A stretch of DNA of 64,000 bases, taken from positions 124,001 to 188,000 of the forward strand of contig NZ_JAQMWP010000015.1 of assembly GCF_030403745.1 (NCBI RefSeq), written 5' to 3'. Source of the DNA: Streptomyces sp. S.PB5. GTDB taxonomy: Bacteria > Actinomycetota > Actinomycetes > Streptomycetales > Streptomycetaceae. Positions 1-7,931 of the stretch are shown here, in pieces (within the stretch, counting starts at the first letter, position 1; each line of letters starts with the position of its first letter). Position numbers and translations under genes: made by a program. The notes below the pieces were generated by a model, which was given only the letters and a program-made list of their open reading frames with translations, ran no database searches and had not been told where the DNA came from.

Positions 1-380
1 TCCACCTGGACCGTCTGGGCCGCGAGCACGGCGTACGGGCCTTCGCCCTGCACCCCGGCGGCATCTTCACCCCGCTGCAACGGCACATCCCCAAGGCCGA
101 GATGGTCGAGCGCGGCTGGATCGACGAGCAGGGCAACTTCCTCGATCCCGAGGGCTTCAAGACGCCGGAGCAGGGCGCGGCCACCCAGGTGTGGGCGGCG
201 ACCTCACCCCGGCTGGACGGCCTGGGCGGCGTCTACCTGGAGGACTGCGACATCGCCGAACCCGCCGTCGACGGCGATCAGACCAGCGGTGTCAAGGCCT
301 GGGCGACCGACCCGGAGCAGGCGGCGCGCCTGTGGACGCTGTCGGCGGAACTGACCGGCGTGGACGCGTTCCCCGCCTGA
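1..380 (+). CDS. Short-chain dehydrogenase/reductase, C-terminal part
   Basis: The open frame runs in from the window edge (codons in phase with position 3) and stops at 380, so only the last ~125 residues are present. The visible part has the SDR substrate-binding region: a segment around HPGGIFTPL, equivalent to the PG motif after strand beta-6 that contacts the nicotinamide, followed by an alpha-helical tail. The end GGVYLEDCDIAEP is typical of actinobacterial oxidoreductases annotated as retinol-dehydrogenase-like SDRs. The Rossmann glycine motif and YxxxK lie outside the window, so the substrate cannot be inferred. It converges on the Tap-like gene with 90 bp between the stops. Confidence 0.8.
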   Translation, partial: HLDRLGREHGVRAFALHPGGIFTPLQRHIPKAEMVERGWIDEQGNFLDPEGFKTPEQGAATQVWAATSPRLDGLGGVYLEDCDIAEPAVDGDQTSGVKAWATDPEQAARLWTLSAELTGVDAFPA

Positions 381-470
381 GCCGATCCCTGCGCGACCCG
401 GCGATGGACGCCGTGGCTTCGACGGCCGGCGCATCGTCCGTCGCGGCGAAGAACTCCGCGACGCCCACCG

Positions 471-2096
471 TCAGTCGTCGCCCTCTCCCGCGGCCCCCGG
501 GTCGAAGTCCTCGCCGACGGTGTAGGTGTCCTTGACCTTCACCTCGGCCACCCCGCGGCCCTCCGGGAAGACGCGTCGCCAGTCACCGATGACGTGCAAC
601 TCGTCGGTGCCCATGGCGCGGACGACCGTCAGGCCTTCCTCGTGGGCCTTGTATGCCTTCGTCCAGAGGTTGGCGAAGGCCTGGGAGCGGATGAGGTGCA
701 TCCAGTCGGGGCGGTAGAGCTCGCGGTTGTAGTTGGACTCGCCCATCGTGGAGACGAACTTGGAGTACATCGCCTTCACGTACTCCAGCGTCACGTCGTC
801 GCCCTCGGCGATCGCCCGGTCGCGGGCGTCCTTCAGCGCGACGCGGAACTTCTCCAGGAGGTTCTCGGTCGCGCCGGAGGTGAACGACTCGTGGATCACC
901 GGTGGTTCGCACAGCCCGTACCTCGGCCCCGACAGACGCAGCAGCAGCCGCAGGGTCGGCTCGGTGACCCAGAGGGGGCCGGGCTCGTCGCGGTTGCCGA
1001 TCGGGTTGGGCAGGTGCGCCTCGTGCTCCCACGCGGGCGGGGTGATCAGATGGACACCGGCCCGGCGGCGGTCGTGCTCGAAGCCCGTGGAGTGCTCCAA
1101 CTGGCCGATCGGCAGATGGGTCTTGAGCGCCGACAGATACGCGCCGTTGATGTCGAGGGCGGTCACCTCGTGCGCGCCCGGGGGGAGTTCGGTGCGCGCC
1201 CACTTGGGGCGGGCCTCCCAGATCCGGTCGGCGCCGCGGGCGGTCTGCTTGCGCAGGATGTCCGGGATCCAGGGGTGCGCGACGACGTCGTAGCGGCCGC
1301 CCTTGCGGGTCTCGTCCAGCAGCGCCATGGCGTCCGGGATGGCCCTTTTCACCAGCGCCGCGGTCGCCTCCTCCAGATCACCGCCGTGCTTGTCCAGCGC
1401 GGCGGCCACCGCGGCACCGATCAGGTCGGGGTCCTGACCGGCGGTCTGCATACGGCGGCCGACGGGGACGACCCGGACGGGCTCGGCGGCGCGGTCGCGC
1501 GGCGCGCGGGCCGCGGCGGTACGGCTCTCCACCGGCGGGGGCTGCACGGGCGCCGGCTGCACGGGCTCGGGCTGTACGGGTACGGGCTGTACGGGCGCGG
1601 CCGGTTCCGGGGTCGCCGTGCCGCAGTCGGCGGGGTCGAGGTGCTGTGGGAACCCGGCGACCTGGTGACGGGCCGGCGCACCGCACAGCACACAGGGCTG
1701 TGGGGCGGGCAGTGCCTCGACCTCGTCGGACTCGGAGCCCGGACCGCGGCCGGAGTCGGAGCCGGAGCCGGAGCCGGAGTCGGAATCTGCGCTGCCGTCC
1801 GCCAACCCCGGTTCCCCGGGCTCCACCGGCTCGGGCGCCTCCTCGGCAGCCTGTTCCGCCAGCTTGGTCCGGGCCCCTTCCAGGAAGTAGGCGTACTTCT
1901 CGCGCACCTCGCCGCCGGGGTCGCGCCCCGACTCCCAGCCGCCGACGGTGGAGGGACTCACACCGAGAACCCGGGCCACCTGGGTGCGGGAGAGGTTCAG
2001 TCCTTCCCGCAGCTCGCGGCGGAGATCGGCCGATGGCAGCGCAACCTCCTGGCGGGCGCCCGCCAGCAGGGCGTCGATCGCCTCGAAGTCGGTCAT
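471..2096 (-). CDS. Tap-like (telomere-associated protein family) helix-turn-helix protein
   Basis: 541 residues. A helix-turn-helix at about residues 33-55 (SRTQVARVLGVSPSTVGGWE) is followed by a low-complexity Ser/Gly/Glu/Pro linker, a small Cys cluster (C135, C138, C158), PVQP-type repeats (about 168-190) and a C-terminal globular region (about 210-525). The domain order and the phrase DINGAYLSAL (315-324) recall the Tap proteins that bind Streptomyces telomeres and recruit terminal protein. However, there is no tpg next to it, so a paralogue of unknown role is as likely. The C-terminal region also has three short stretches that look like degenerate family-B polymerase palm motifs (see findings). 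Its start overlaps the stop of the upstream XRE gene (ATGA), so the two are translationally coupled. Confidence 0.7.
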   Translation of the reverse strand: MTDFEAIDALLAGARQEVALPSADLRRELREGLNLSRTQVARVLGVSPSTVGGWESGRDPGGEVREKYAYFLEGARTKLAEQAAEEAPEPVEPGEPGLADGSADSDSGSGSGSDSGRGPGSESDEVEALPAPQPCVLCGAPARHQVAGFPQHLDPADCGTATPEPAAPVQPVPVQPEPVQPAPVQPPPVESRTAAARAPRDRAAEPVRVVPVGRRMQTAGQDPDLIGAAVAAALDKHGGDLEEATAALVKRAIPDAMALLDETRKGGRYDVVAHPWIPDILRKQTARGADRIWEARPKWARTELPPGAHEVTALDINGAYLSALKTHLPIGQLEHSTGFEHDRRRAGVHLITPPAWEHEAHLPNPIGNRDEPGPLWVTEPTLRLLLRLSGPRYGLCEPPVIHESFTSGATENLLEKFRVALKDARDRAIAEGDDVTLEYVKAMYSKFVSTMGESNYNRELYRPDWMHLIRSQAFANLWTKAYKAHEEGLTVVRAMGTDELHVIGDWRRVFPEGRGVAEVKVKDTYTVGEDFDPGAAGEGDD

Positions 2097-2398
2097 CGGG
2101 CCACCGCCGTCGATCCTCCGGCCCGGCGTCGCCGCGCGGGCAGCGTCTCGCAGGCCCGGGTCGGTCCGGCGAGCAGGTCGAGCACGTCGATGGCGAAGTG
2201 CGCGGCGAGCGCGTCGCAGTCGGCCAGGCTCCAGGCGGCGCTGCCGGACTGACGGCGGCTCACCTGCGCCTGGCTCACCCCGAGCGCGACGGCGACGTCC
2301 GCCTGCGACTCACCCGTCGCGTGCATCAGCGCGGCGACCGAAGACCTCACACGTTCTCCCAAGGACAGTCCCACCCCGGCAACACTACCCGGCCTCAT
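2093..2398 (-). CDS. Small XRE-type DNA-binding protein, partner of the Tap-like gene
   Basis: 101 residues. An XRE/Cro helix-turn-helix occupies roughly residues 17-65, with the recognition stretch VAVALGVSQAQVSRRQSG; the tail is basic. It is far shorter than the ~185-residue terminal protein Tpg and lacks Tpg-like sequence, so it is not tpg. The stop overlaps the ATG of the Tap-like gene, indicating a two-gene operon. It is probably an autoregulator or a co-binding protein. The start is the first in-frame ATG; later GTG starts are possible. Confidence 0.65.
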   Translation of the reverse strand: MRPGSVAGVGLSLGERVRSSVAALMHATGESQADVAVALGVSQAQVSRRQSGSAAWSLADCDALAAHFAIDVLDLLAGPTRACETLPARRRRAGGSTAVAR

Positions 2399-2502
2399 GC
2401 GTCAGCCGTATGAAACATGCTGTGAGCGCATCACGGAGTTGGTTCCCGCCCGCCCGGGTACTCGGTCCGCCCGTCGCAGGGCCTTCCCGAGAGGAGCCGA
2501 AG

Positions 2503-3519
2503 GTGAACAGGGTTGTCGTCACGGGAGCCACCGGCAACGTCGGCACGAGTGTGGTGCGGCAGTTGTCGGAGGATCCGGAGGTCGGTTCCGTGCGGGGCCT
2601 GGCCCGCCGGGTCCCGGAGTGGTCGCCGCCGAAGACGGAGTGGTCCCCGGTGGACCTGTCCTCCGAACAGGCGGATCTGGAGAAGGAGTTCGCGGGTGCG
2701 GACGCCGTGGTGCATCTGGCCTGGGCGTTCCAGCCGACGCATGATCCGGCGGCGACCTGGCGGACCAACGTCCTCGGGTCCATCCGGGTCTTCGACGCGG
2801 TGGCCGCGGCCGGGGTGCCCGCCCTGGTCCACGCGTCGTCGGTCGGCGCGTACTCGCCGGGCCCGAAGGACGAGGCCGTGGACGAGTCGTGGCCGACGCA
2901 CGGCTGGCCCGACGCCGCGTACTGCCGGGAGAAGGCGTACCTGGAACGGACCCTGGACACCTTCGAGCGCGACCATCCCGAGGTGCGGGTGGTGCGGATG
3001 CGGCCGGCGTTCCTGTTCAAGCGGGAGTCGGCGAGCGAGCAGCGCAGGATCTTCGGCGGCCGTTTCCTGCCGGGTCAGCTGGCCCGTCCGGAGCTGCTGC
3101 CCTTCCTGCCGGACATCCCCGGGCTGCGGGTCCAGGCCCTGCACACCGACGACGCGGCCGAGGCGTACCGTCTCGCGGTCCACTCCGAGCTGCGCGGCGC
3201 CTTCAACCTGGCGGGCGAGCCGCCGGTCGACGCCGAGCTGCTGGGCGAGATGCTCGGCACCCGCCGCCGGGTCCGGCTGCCCCGCAGCGCGGCCCGTTCG
3301 GCGATCGCCGCCGCCTGGGGCCTGCACCTGCTGCCCGCCTCCCCGCACCTCTTCGACGCGGTCCTGCGACTCCCGCTGATGGACTGCACCCGGGCCCGCA
3401 CGGAACTGCGCTGGCGTCCGGAGCACACCGCGGAGGAAGTGCTGAAGGAGTTCCTGGAGGGCCTGCAGCAGGGCGCGGGCGCGGACACGGAGCCGCTGCG
3501 GGGCCGGAAGGCGAGCTGA
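2503..3519 (+). CDS. NAD-dependent epimerase/dehydratase (extended SDR)
   Basis: 338 residues starting at GTG 2503, chosen because GAGGAG lies 6 bp upstream and because the Rossmann motif TGATGNVG begins at residue 7. The extended-SDR pattern is complete: glycine motif, the Ser of the HASSVGAYSP strand, and the catalytic pair in YCREK. The C-terminal half is the variable substrate lobe. It belongs to the general SDR-a family; nothing shows the substrate (a nucleotide sugar or a small ketone would both fit). It stands alone and ends at a strong palindromic terminator. Confidence 0.85.
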   Translation: MNRVVVTGATGNVGTSVVRQLSEDPEVGSVRGLARRVPEWSPPKTEWSPVDLSSEQADLEKEFAGADAVVHLAWAFQPTHDPAATWRTNVLGSIRVFDAVAAAGVPALVHASSVGAYSPGPKDEAVDESWPTHGWPDAAYCREKAYLERTLDTFERDHPEVRVVRMRPAFLFKRESASEQRRIFGGRFLPGQLARPELLPFLPDIPGLRVQALHTDDAAEAYRLAVHSELRGAFNLAGEPPVDAELLGEMLGTRRRVRLPRSAARSAIAAAWGLHLLPASPHLFDAVLRLPLMDCTRARTELRWRPEHTAEEVLKEFLEGLQQGAGADTEPLRGRKAS

Positions 3520-3548
3520 GGCCGGGACCGCGCGCCGCCGAGCGCCGA

Positions 3549-3590
3549 CGCGTACGCCTGTGCCGTCCCGGGACGGCACAGGCGTACGCG
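3549..3590. terminator. Perfect 42-bp palindrome, bidirectional terminator
   Basis: Positions 3549-3590 are self-complementary without mismatch, centred on CCCGGG at 3567-3572. It lies 30 bp after the epimerase stop and 25 bp after the stop of the convergent small gene, so it would terminate transcription from both sides. There is no long T tract, as is common in Streptomyces. Confidence 0.8.
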
Positions 3591-3615
3591 GGAAATCCGC
3601 TGCGGGAGCGGTCCG

Positions 3616-3849
3616 TCAGGCGGTGGGCTCGTCGGGCACCGGTTGCTCGGGGTGGACGCCCGCCTGACGCGGTGCGCCCTGGCGGCCGGTGCCGGCCTCG
3701 TCGGTGTCGGGGACCTCGGTGTCGGGGGCTTCGTCGTCCGCCGCGCCGGGGTCGGCGTCCCAGGGGTCCTCGCCCGCGCCCGCGAGCTGGTCCGGCATGT
3801 CCCGCGGTACGGGTTCGCCGTCGGGGCCCTTGCGGTGTCGGTCGGCCAC
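3616..3849 (-). CDS. Small acidic hydrophilic protein
   Basis: 77 residues from GTG 3849, which has GGAGGA a few bases upstream. Longer in-frame starts would add an Arg/Pro-rich stretch with no protein-like character. The product (VADRHRKGPDGEPVPRDMPD...) is rich in Asp, Glu, Pro and Gly, has no membrane segment and looks intrinsically disordered. I do not recognise a family with a known function. It lies downstream of the ROK regulator on the same strand, 61 bp beyond that start-to-stop unit. Confidence 0.55.
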   Translation of the reverse strand: MADRHRKGPDGEPVPRDMPDQLAGAGEDPWDADPGAADDEAPDTEVPDTDEAGTGRQGAPRQAGVHPEQPVPDEPTA

Positions 3850-3910
3850 GGCTCCTCCCTTCGCGTGGTCCGGGCGACTCGCGAGTACCTCTGCCGTCAC
3901 CGGCGAAACC

Positions 3911-5200
3911 TCAGTGCGGGGCCCTCTCCTCCAGCGCCGTGCGCCAGGCCGGGTGCGGTCCCTCGGGGGCGGGTTCGGGGCGGCGGCCGCCGCGGGCGAA
4001 GAAGTCGGCCAGCGGCAGGATCGCGGCACCGACGGTGACCGCGTCGGGTCCGAGCCGGCCGAGGTCGACGGTGACCTTCTGGGCCGGGTGGCGCAGGGCG
4101 TACGACGCGGCGTGGCGGCGTACGGCGGGCAGGAACCGGGCGCCCAGCTGAAGGCCGGCCCAGCCGCCGATGAGGATGCGTTCGGGCTGGAAGAGATTGA
4201 TCAGGTCGGACAGGCCGGCTCCGAGGTACTCGGCGGTCTCCTCCAGGACGGCGAGCGCGACCGGGTCGGGGGTGCCGTCGTCGGCCGGGTACGCGGCGGC
4301 CAGCATGGCGGTCAGCGCGGTCTCCTCGTCGGCGCCCCGAGGCGGCTGTCCGCCCTTCTCGCGCCAGCGGTCGAGCAGCGACTCGGCGCCCGCGTACGCC
4401 TCCAGACAGCCCAGCGCTCCGCACCGGCAGCGGCGCCCCCTGACCCGTACCGTCAGATGCCCCCACTCGACCGCCCGGCCGTTGTCCACCTCGGGTGTGA
4501 CGAGACAGGCGCCGACGCCGGAGCCGAAGAGGACGACGATCGCGTTGCGGGCGCCGCGCCCGCCGCCGAACCACATCTCGGCCTGGCCGAGGGTCTTGGC
4601 CCCGTTGTCGATGAAGTAGCGGACGGCGCCGGGGAGTCGGGAGGTGGTGCGCAGCAGCTCCTCCAGCGGGACGGCGTCCCAGCCGATCGTCTGACCGTGG
4701 ACCACGGCTCCCCGGTCCGGGGTGTGCTCGACGATGCCGGGGACGCCGATGCCGACGCCGAGGAGCTGTTCGGGGGCGACCCCGGCGGCGGCCAGCACCT
4801 CGGCGACGCCGTCGCGGATATGACCGACGATGCCCTCGACGTCGTAGCCCTGGCGGGTCAACGGGCGTTCGGCGCGGGCGAGTTCGGTGAGGGTGAGGTC
4901 GAACAGCTCGATGCGCACCCGGGTCTCGCCGACATCGACGCCGATCATGTGGCCGCTGCCGGGTGCCACGCGCAGCAGGGTGCGGGGGCGGCCGCCGTCG
5001 GAGTCGACGCTGCCGGCCTCCTCCAGGAGGCCGTCGGCGACCAGGTCGGCCACGACGTTGCTGACGGAGCCGGAGCTGAGGCCGGTCGCCGGGCCGAGTT
5101 CGAAGCGGCTGAGGGGGCCGTCGAAGTAGAGCCTTTGCAGCACGGCCGTGCGGTTGGCCCGCCTCAGATCGCGTACCGTGCGCCCGTTCCGCCCCGCCAT
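3911..5200 (-). CDS. ROK-family transcriptional regulator
   Basis: 429 residues from ATG 5200, preceded by AAGGGGG at a good distance; the longer frame would only add an unlikely 19-residue leader. A winged helix (about 15-65) precedes an ROK sugar-kinase-like domain with the signature GVGIGVPG (about 147-155) and a complete zinc site: H248 in EWGHLT and the Cys cluster CRCGALGC (C258, C260, C265). Proteins of this shape (NagC/XylR/Mlc type) repress sugar-uptake or catabolic genes and release DNA on binding a sugar or phosphosugar. No sugar genes adjoin it, so the target is unknown. Confidence 0.88.
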   Translation of the reverse strand: MAGRNGRTVRDLRRANRTAVLQRLYFDGPLSRFELGPATGLSSGSVSNVVADLVADGLLEEAGSVDSDGGRPRTLLRVAPGSGHMIGVDVGETRVRIELFDLTLTELARAERPLTRQGYDVEGIVGHIRDGVAEVLAAAGVAPEQLLGVGIGVPGIVEHTPDRGAVVHGQTIGWDAVPLEELLRTTSRLPGAVRYFIDNGAKTLGQAEMWFGGGRGARNAIVVLFGSGVGACLVTPEVDNGRAVEWGHLTVRVRGRRCRCGALGCLEAYAGAESLLDRWREKGGQPPRGADEETALTAMLAAAYPADDGTPDPVALAVLEETAEYLGAGLSDLINLFQPERILIGGWAGLQLGARFLPAVRRHAASYALRHPAQKVTVDLGRLGPDAVTVGAAILPLADFFARGGRRPEPAPEGPHPAWRTALEERAPH

Positions 5201-5280
5201 ATGGCCCCCTTCGAACCCTGTCCCACCTGCAACATACCGCTGTGGGGCACTTTTCACGACCTCTTAATTCACGATGTGAA

Positions 5281-6240
5281 CTATGCCAGCTCCCGGATCT
5301 CCGCGAGCGCGGCGAGCAGTTCCGGGGCAACCGCTTCCTGTCGCCACCGCCGATCCGCCTCACCCATCTCCCTCGGGACGGTCTCGGTGAGCATGATCAG
5401 GTAGAGGTAGGCGCGGTAGAGCGCGTAGCGGAGGCGGGCCGGGACGTCGAAGTCGACGCGGCCGCCCGACTCCCGGTACCCGGCCAGGAAGTCCTCGTCC
5501 GTCCCGATGTCGCCGAGCAGCGCGAGGGAGACGAATTCGGCGATCGGATCGCCCCAGAACATGCGCTCGCCGTCGATGAGCCCGCCGATACGGGCCTCCC
5601 CGTCCACCCGCTCCACCAGGATGTTCCCCGGCCACAGATCGAAGTGGACGAGCCGTGGCACGGTGACCTCGTCGAGCGCGCCGTGAGCGGGCCGGAGGGC
5701 TTCGGCCACCTCGCCCACGGGGAGGGGCAGTTGGGCGTGATAGCGGCGGGCGTCGTCGAGAACCGCGTCGAGCATCCCGGTGAACGCGGTCCGCCAGTCG
5801 GGGGCGAGCGGTCCGAGAGCGCCGGACGGATAGCCGAAGGCGGTACCGGTGACGCGGTGGAGCCGGGCGACCTGGCGGCCCAACTCCGTGCGCAGGGCCC
5901 GCTGTTCGGCGCCGGTGAGCTGTCGGTCCCAGGCCTCGCCGGGGACGGCGGTCATCAGCAGGTCCCGGCCGAGGGCCACGACCCGGGGCGCGGGCACGTC
6001 CACCTTGGCGGCCCCGCTGTAGAACTCCGCCTCCGCCACGAGGAGTTGGCGCTCGTGGCTAAGCCCCGGGACGGCCTCGGCGGGCGGCACCTTCAGCACA
6101 TAGCGGCTGCCGTCGGTGAGGACCAGCTCCTCGACCGTGTTGTAGGTGCCGCCGGTCAGCGGGCGCAGACGGGCGAGGCTGCCGGGCGGCAGGCCCGCCT
6201 CCTCCAGAACGCGTCGGGCCCGTGCCCAGGAGTCCACCAC
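5281..6240 (-). CDS. Phosphotransferase (APH/choline kinase fold) family protein
   Basis: About 319 residues if GTG 6240 is the start (GTG 6237 is also possible). The longer reading frame upstream runs through decayed DNA. A kinase-like fold is supported by the Brenner motif HFDLWPGNILV (catalytic Asp) and the metal-binding IDGE about 20 residues later, preceded by GGTYNTVEEL and YVLKVPP for the nucleotide site. Members phosphorylate aminoglycosides, choline, fructosamine or similar hydroxyl compounds; the sequence does not say which. Its 5' end abuts a CYP102 pseudogene on the same strand, so its native promoter may have been altered. Confidence 0.8.
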   Translation of the reverse strand: MVDSWARARRVLEEAGLPPGSLARLRPLTGGTYNTVEELVLTDGSRYVLKVPPAEAVPGLSHERQLLVAEAEFYSGAAKVDVPAPRVVALGRDLLMTAVPGEAWDRQLTGAEQRALRTELGRQVARLHRVTGTAFGYPSGALGPLAPDWRTAFTGMLDAVLDDARRYHAQLPLPVGEVAEALRPAHGALDEVTVPRLVHFDLWPGNILVERVDGEARIGGLIDGERMFWGDPIAEFVSLALLGDIGTDEDFLAGYRESGGRVDFDVPARLRYALYRAYLYLIMLTETVPREMGEADRRWRQEAVAPELLAALAEIRELA

Positions 6241-6264
6241 CGTGCGCCCACCCCTCCCCTTCGC

Positions 6265-6675
6265 CACGCTCCGGCCAGCCGGCCGCGTACACGCCCACGT
6301 GCGTGACGCCCGTCCGCGATCGGTCCGTCGAGCCGTTCCCCGGCGGCCGCGTCGTCGGCCCCCGCCGTGTGCTTCCGGTACAGGGTACGGAACGCGTCCC
6401 GCACACCCGGCGCCCTGCCCGAACCGTCGCCGCACACGTACACCCGGGCGCCCGCGCCCGGCAGGCCTCAGACCTTGTCGGCCTCGGCGGCGATCCGGTG
6501 CTGCAGGCGTGCAGGAAGTCGGCGCCGCGGAACGGGGCGAGGCCGGCGCCGGCGGCGACCACGACGACCGGCGCCGAGCCGTCGAGGCGGAAGACCTCGC
6601 GGTAGGGGCTGGACGCGGGCGTACCGCGTGTCGCCGGGTTCGACGGTGGTGAGGTGCCCGGATCCGGTGTCCCGG
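6265..6675 (-). pseudogene. Decayed C-terminal reductase domain of a CYP102 (P450-BM3-type) fusion
   Basis: Three overlapping frames on the minus strand give recognisable pieces of the FAD/NADPH reductase end of CYP102, in the right order. GHLTTVEPGDTRYARVQP lies near 6655-6605. PYREVFRL plus VVAAGAGLAPFRG, the NADPH-binding signature, is at about 6610-6525. QHRIAAEADKV, RVYVCGDG and RTLYRKHTAG lie between 6500 and 6355, and finally GVYAAGW near 6275. Two frameshifts, an internal deletion of roughly 40 codons after FRGADF, and a TGA at 6471 where the family has Trp make it non-functional. No heme domain is adjacent. A related stand-alone CYP102 heme protein lies at 15.2 kb. Confidence 0.75.
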
Positions 6676-6682
6676 TTCCGGC

Positions 6683-6946
6683 GCCCCGCTACTCGCCCTT
6701 GCCGCGGCCGGCCAGGGTGCCGCGGAGGGCTGGGGTGTCCTCCGGTACCTCGGCCAGGGGACCAGGGTGCACGGGTCGTCGGCCAGGGCCGCCCGGGAGA
6801 CGGGCCTCACCCCGGACGGCGTCGCCTGTCACCTGCGGCGGCTGTCCGCGCGGTGGGGCGCGGGCAACCCTACGGAACTGGTCGCCGCGGCCTGTGCGCT
6901 GGGGGTGCTGACCCCCGGGGTGTGGCCGCCGGCGGCCTCCGGTGCA
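6683..6946 (+). pseudogene. Remnant of a LuxR-type HTH regulator C-terminus
   Basis: The plus frame in phase with GTG 6767 reads ARETGLTPDGVACHLRRLSA, then RWGAGNPTELVAAACALGVL and TPGVWPP. This is the pattern of the helix-turn-helix end of a small Streptomyces LuxR-type family. The frame is open upstream to about 6683 but has no sensible start or N-terminal domain, and downstream it runs antisense into the DUF3626 gene. It is best read as a fragment left beside the CYP102 remnant by rearrangement. Confidence 0.45.
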
Positions 6947-7827
6947 CCGGAGGAACAGGCGCGGGACACTCTGGCCGTGCCCGCGCCCTCGGGTGCGCCG
7001 AAGCGGGCGAGGGTGTGCCAGACCATCTTCAGGTCCTGGAGCGCGTACCGTCCCGTGCGGGCGGCGTCCCCGATGATCCGTGGGTCGACATGGCCGTCCT
7101 CGGCGATCCGGGCGCCCAGTTCGGCGTACTCCTCGCCCCGGTAGTCCGCGTGCCGGCGCAGCTGCTCCACGGTGAGCCGGTAGCCGGGGTGCCATTCGAC
7201 GGGGCAGGGCAGCAGCCGCGCCGCCGCCTCGACCGGGGTACCGCGGTAGCAGCTGTCCAGGACGAGCGCCTCCATGTCCCGGGCGAGGGAGACCCCGCCG
7301 TGGACCTGGGCCTCGATGTAGTCGTTGAGGGCGTCCTGGTCGTCCGCCGCCGCCAGCGCGATCAGGGACATGCCCGCGGCGACGCCGAAGTGGGCCGGTT
7401 CGGCCGCGCTGTCGGGGTAGCAGAAGGTCGTCCGGGCCAGGGCCGCGCGCTTCAGCCGGAAGTGCGAGGAGCCGAAGCGCGGGGCGGCGCCCACCACCTG
7501 GCGGCGGAAGTCCAGCGCGCCGTACACGGGCCGGTCGTGCGGGTCCGCGTCGTCGTAGGCGCCGCCGAAGATCCGGCTCTCCCAGCGCCAGCGGTCGCCG
7601 CCGGGGTGGGCGGTGAGGCCGCCGTTGCTGGTACCGGTCACGAACTGGGAGTGGTAGGCGCCGTCGCGCGCGAGTGCCTCCAGGATCGGCAGCCCGCCGG
7701 TCAGCCGGTCCGGGTGGAAGTTCAGCGTGATGCGGACCTCCGGGTCGACGGCGGGCCCCGCCGACCGGGCCGCCACATGGCGCAGTGCCGCCCGCGCCCG
7801 CGCCGACCCGACGTGCTCGATATTCAC
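6829..7827 (-). CDS. DUF3626 domain-containing protein
   Basis: 332 residues from GTG 7827, which has GGAGG 7 bp upstream. I recognise the DUF3626 pattern: RITLNFHPDRL near residue 35, then FVTGTSNGGLTAHPGGDRWR with ESRIFGGAYDD, and GAAPRFGSSHFRL. The function is unknown; several conserved His/Arg/Asp residues suggest an enzyme. The last ~50 residues after VWHTLARFGAP are read antisense to the LuxR remnant and look non-native, so the true C-terminus has probably been replaced by a rearrangement. It is divergent from the FBP gene across a 104-bp spacer holding an inverted repeat. Confidence 0.75.
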   Translation of the reverse strand: MNIEHVGSARARAALRHVAARSAGPAVDPEVRITLNFHPDRLTGGLPILEALARDGAYHSQFVTGTSNGGLTAHPGGDRWRWESRIFGGAYDDADPHDRPVYGALDFRRQVVGAAPRFGSSHFRLKRAALARTTFCYPDSAAEPAHFGVAAGMSLIALAAADDQDALNDYIEAQVHGGVSLARDMEALVLDSCYRGTPVEAAARLLPCPVEWHPGYRLTVEQLRRHADYRGEEYAELGARIAEDGHVDPRIIGDAARTGRYALQDLKMVWHTLARFGAPEGAGTARVSRACSSGAPEAAGGHTPGVSTPSAQAAATSSVGLPAPHRADSRRR

Positions 7828-7859
7828 TCGCTCCTCCTCACCCAGGCCGTCTATCCTGA

Positions 7860-7899
7860 CGAAACCTAGGGCCACTAGTTTTTTCACCCCCAGGTTTCG
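7860..7899. promoter_or_regulatory. Inverted repeat in divergent promoter region
   Basis: CGAAACCT (7860-7867) and AGGTTTCG (7892-7899) form perfect 8-bp arms around a 24-bp spacer containing a T6 run and CTAG boxes. It lies midway between the divergent DUF3626 and FBP genes, so it could be an operator shared by both. A weak stem-loop is the alternative. Confidence 0.4.
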
Positions 7900-7931
7900 G
7901 CAAGAGCGCGACACCCTCAGGAGGCTCCCCC

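Noticed and set aside
594..2252. Long plus-strand frame (552 codons) opposite the Tap-like gene
   Set aside because: It is the antisense shadow of a high-GC gene; composition is not protein-like and the minus frame has an HTH and coupled partner.
471..2398. Idea that the window is at a chromosome telomere because of the Tap-like gene
   Set aside because: No terminal palindrome cluster and no tpg; Tap-like paralogues also occur away from the ends.
6829..7827. Initial thought that this was a terpene cyclase
   Set aside because: No DDxxD or NSE motif; the conserved phrases match DUF3626 instead.
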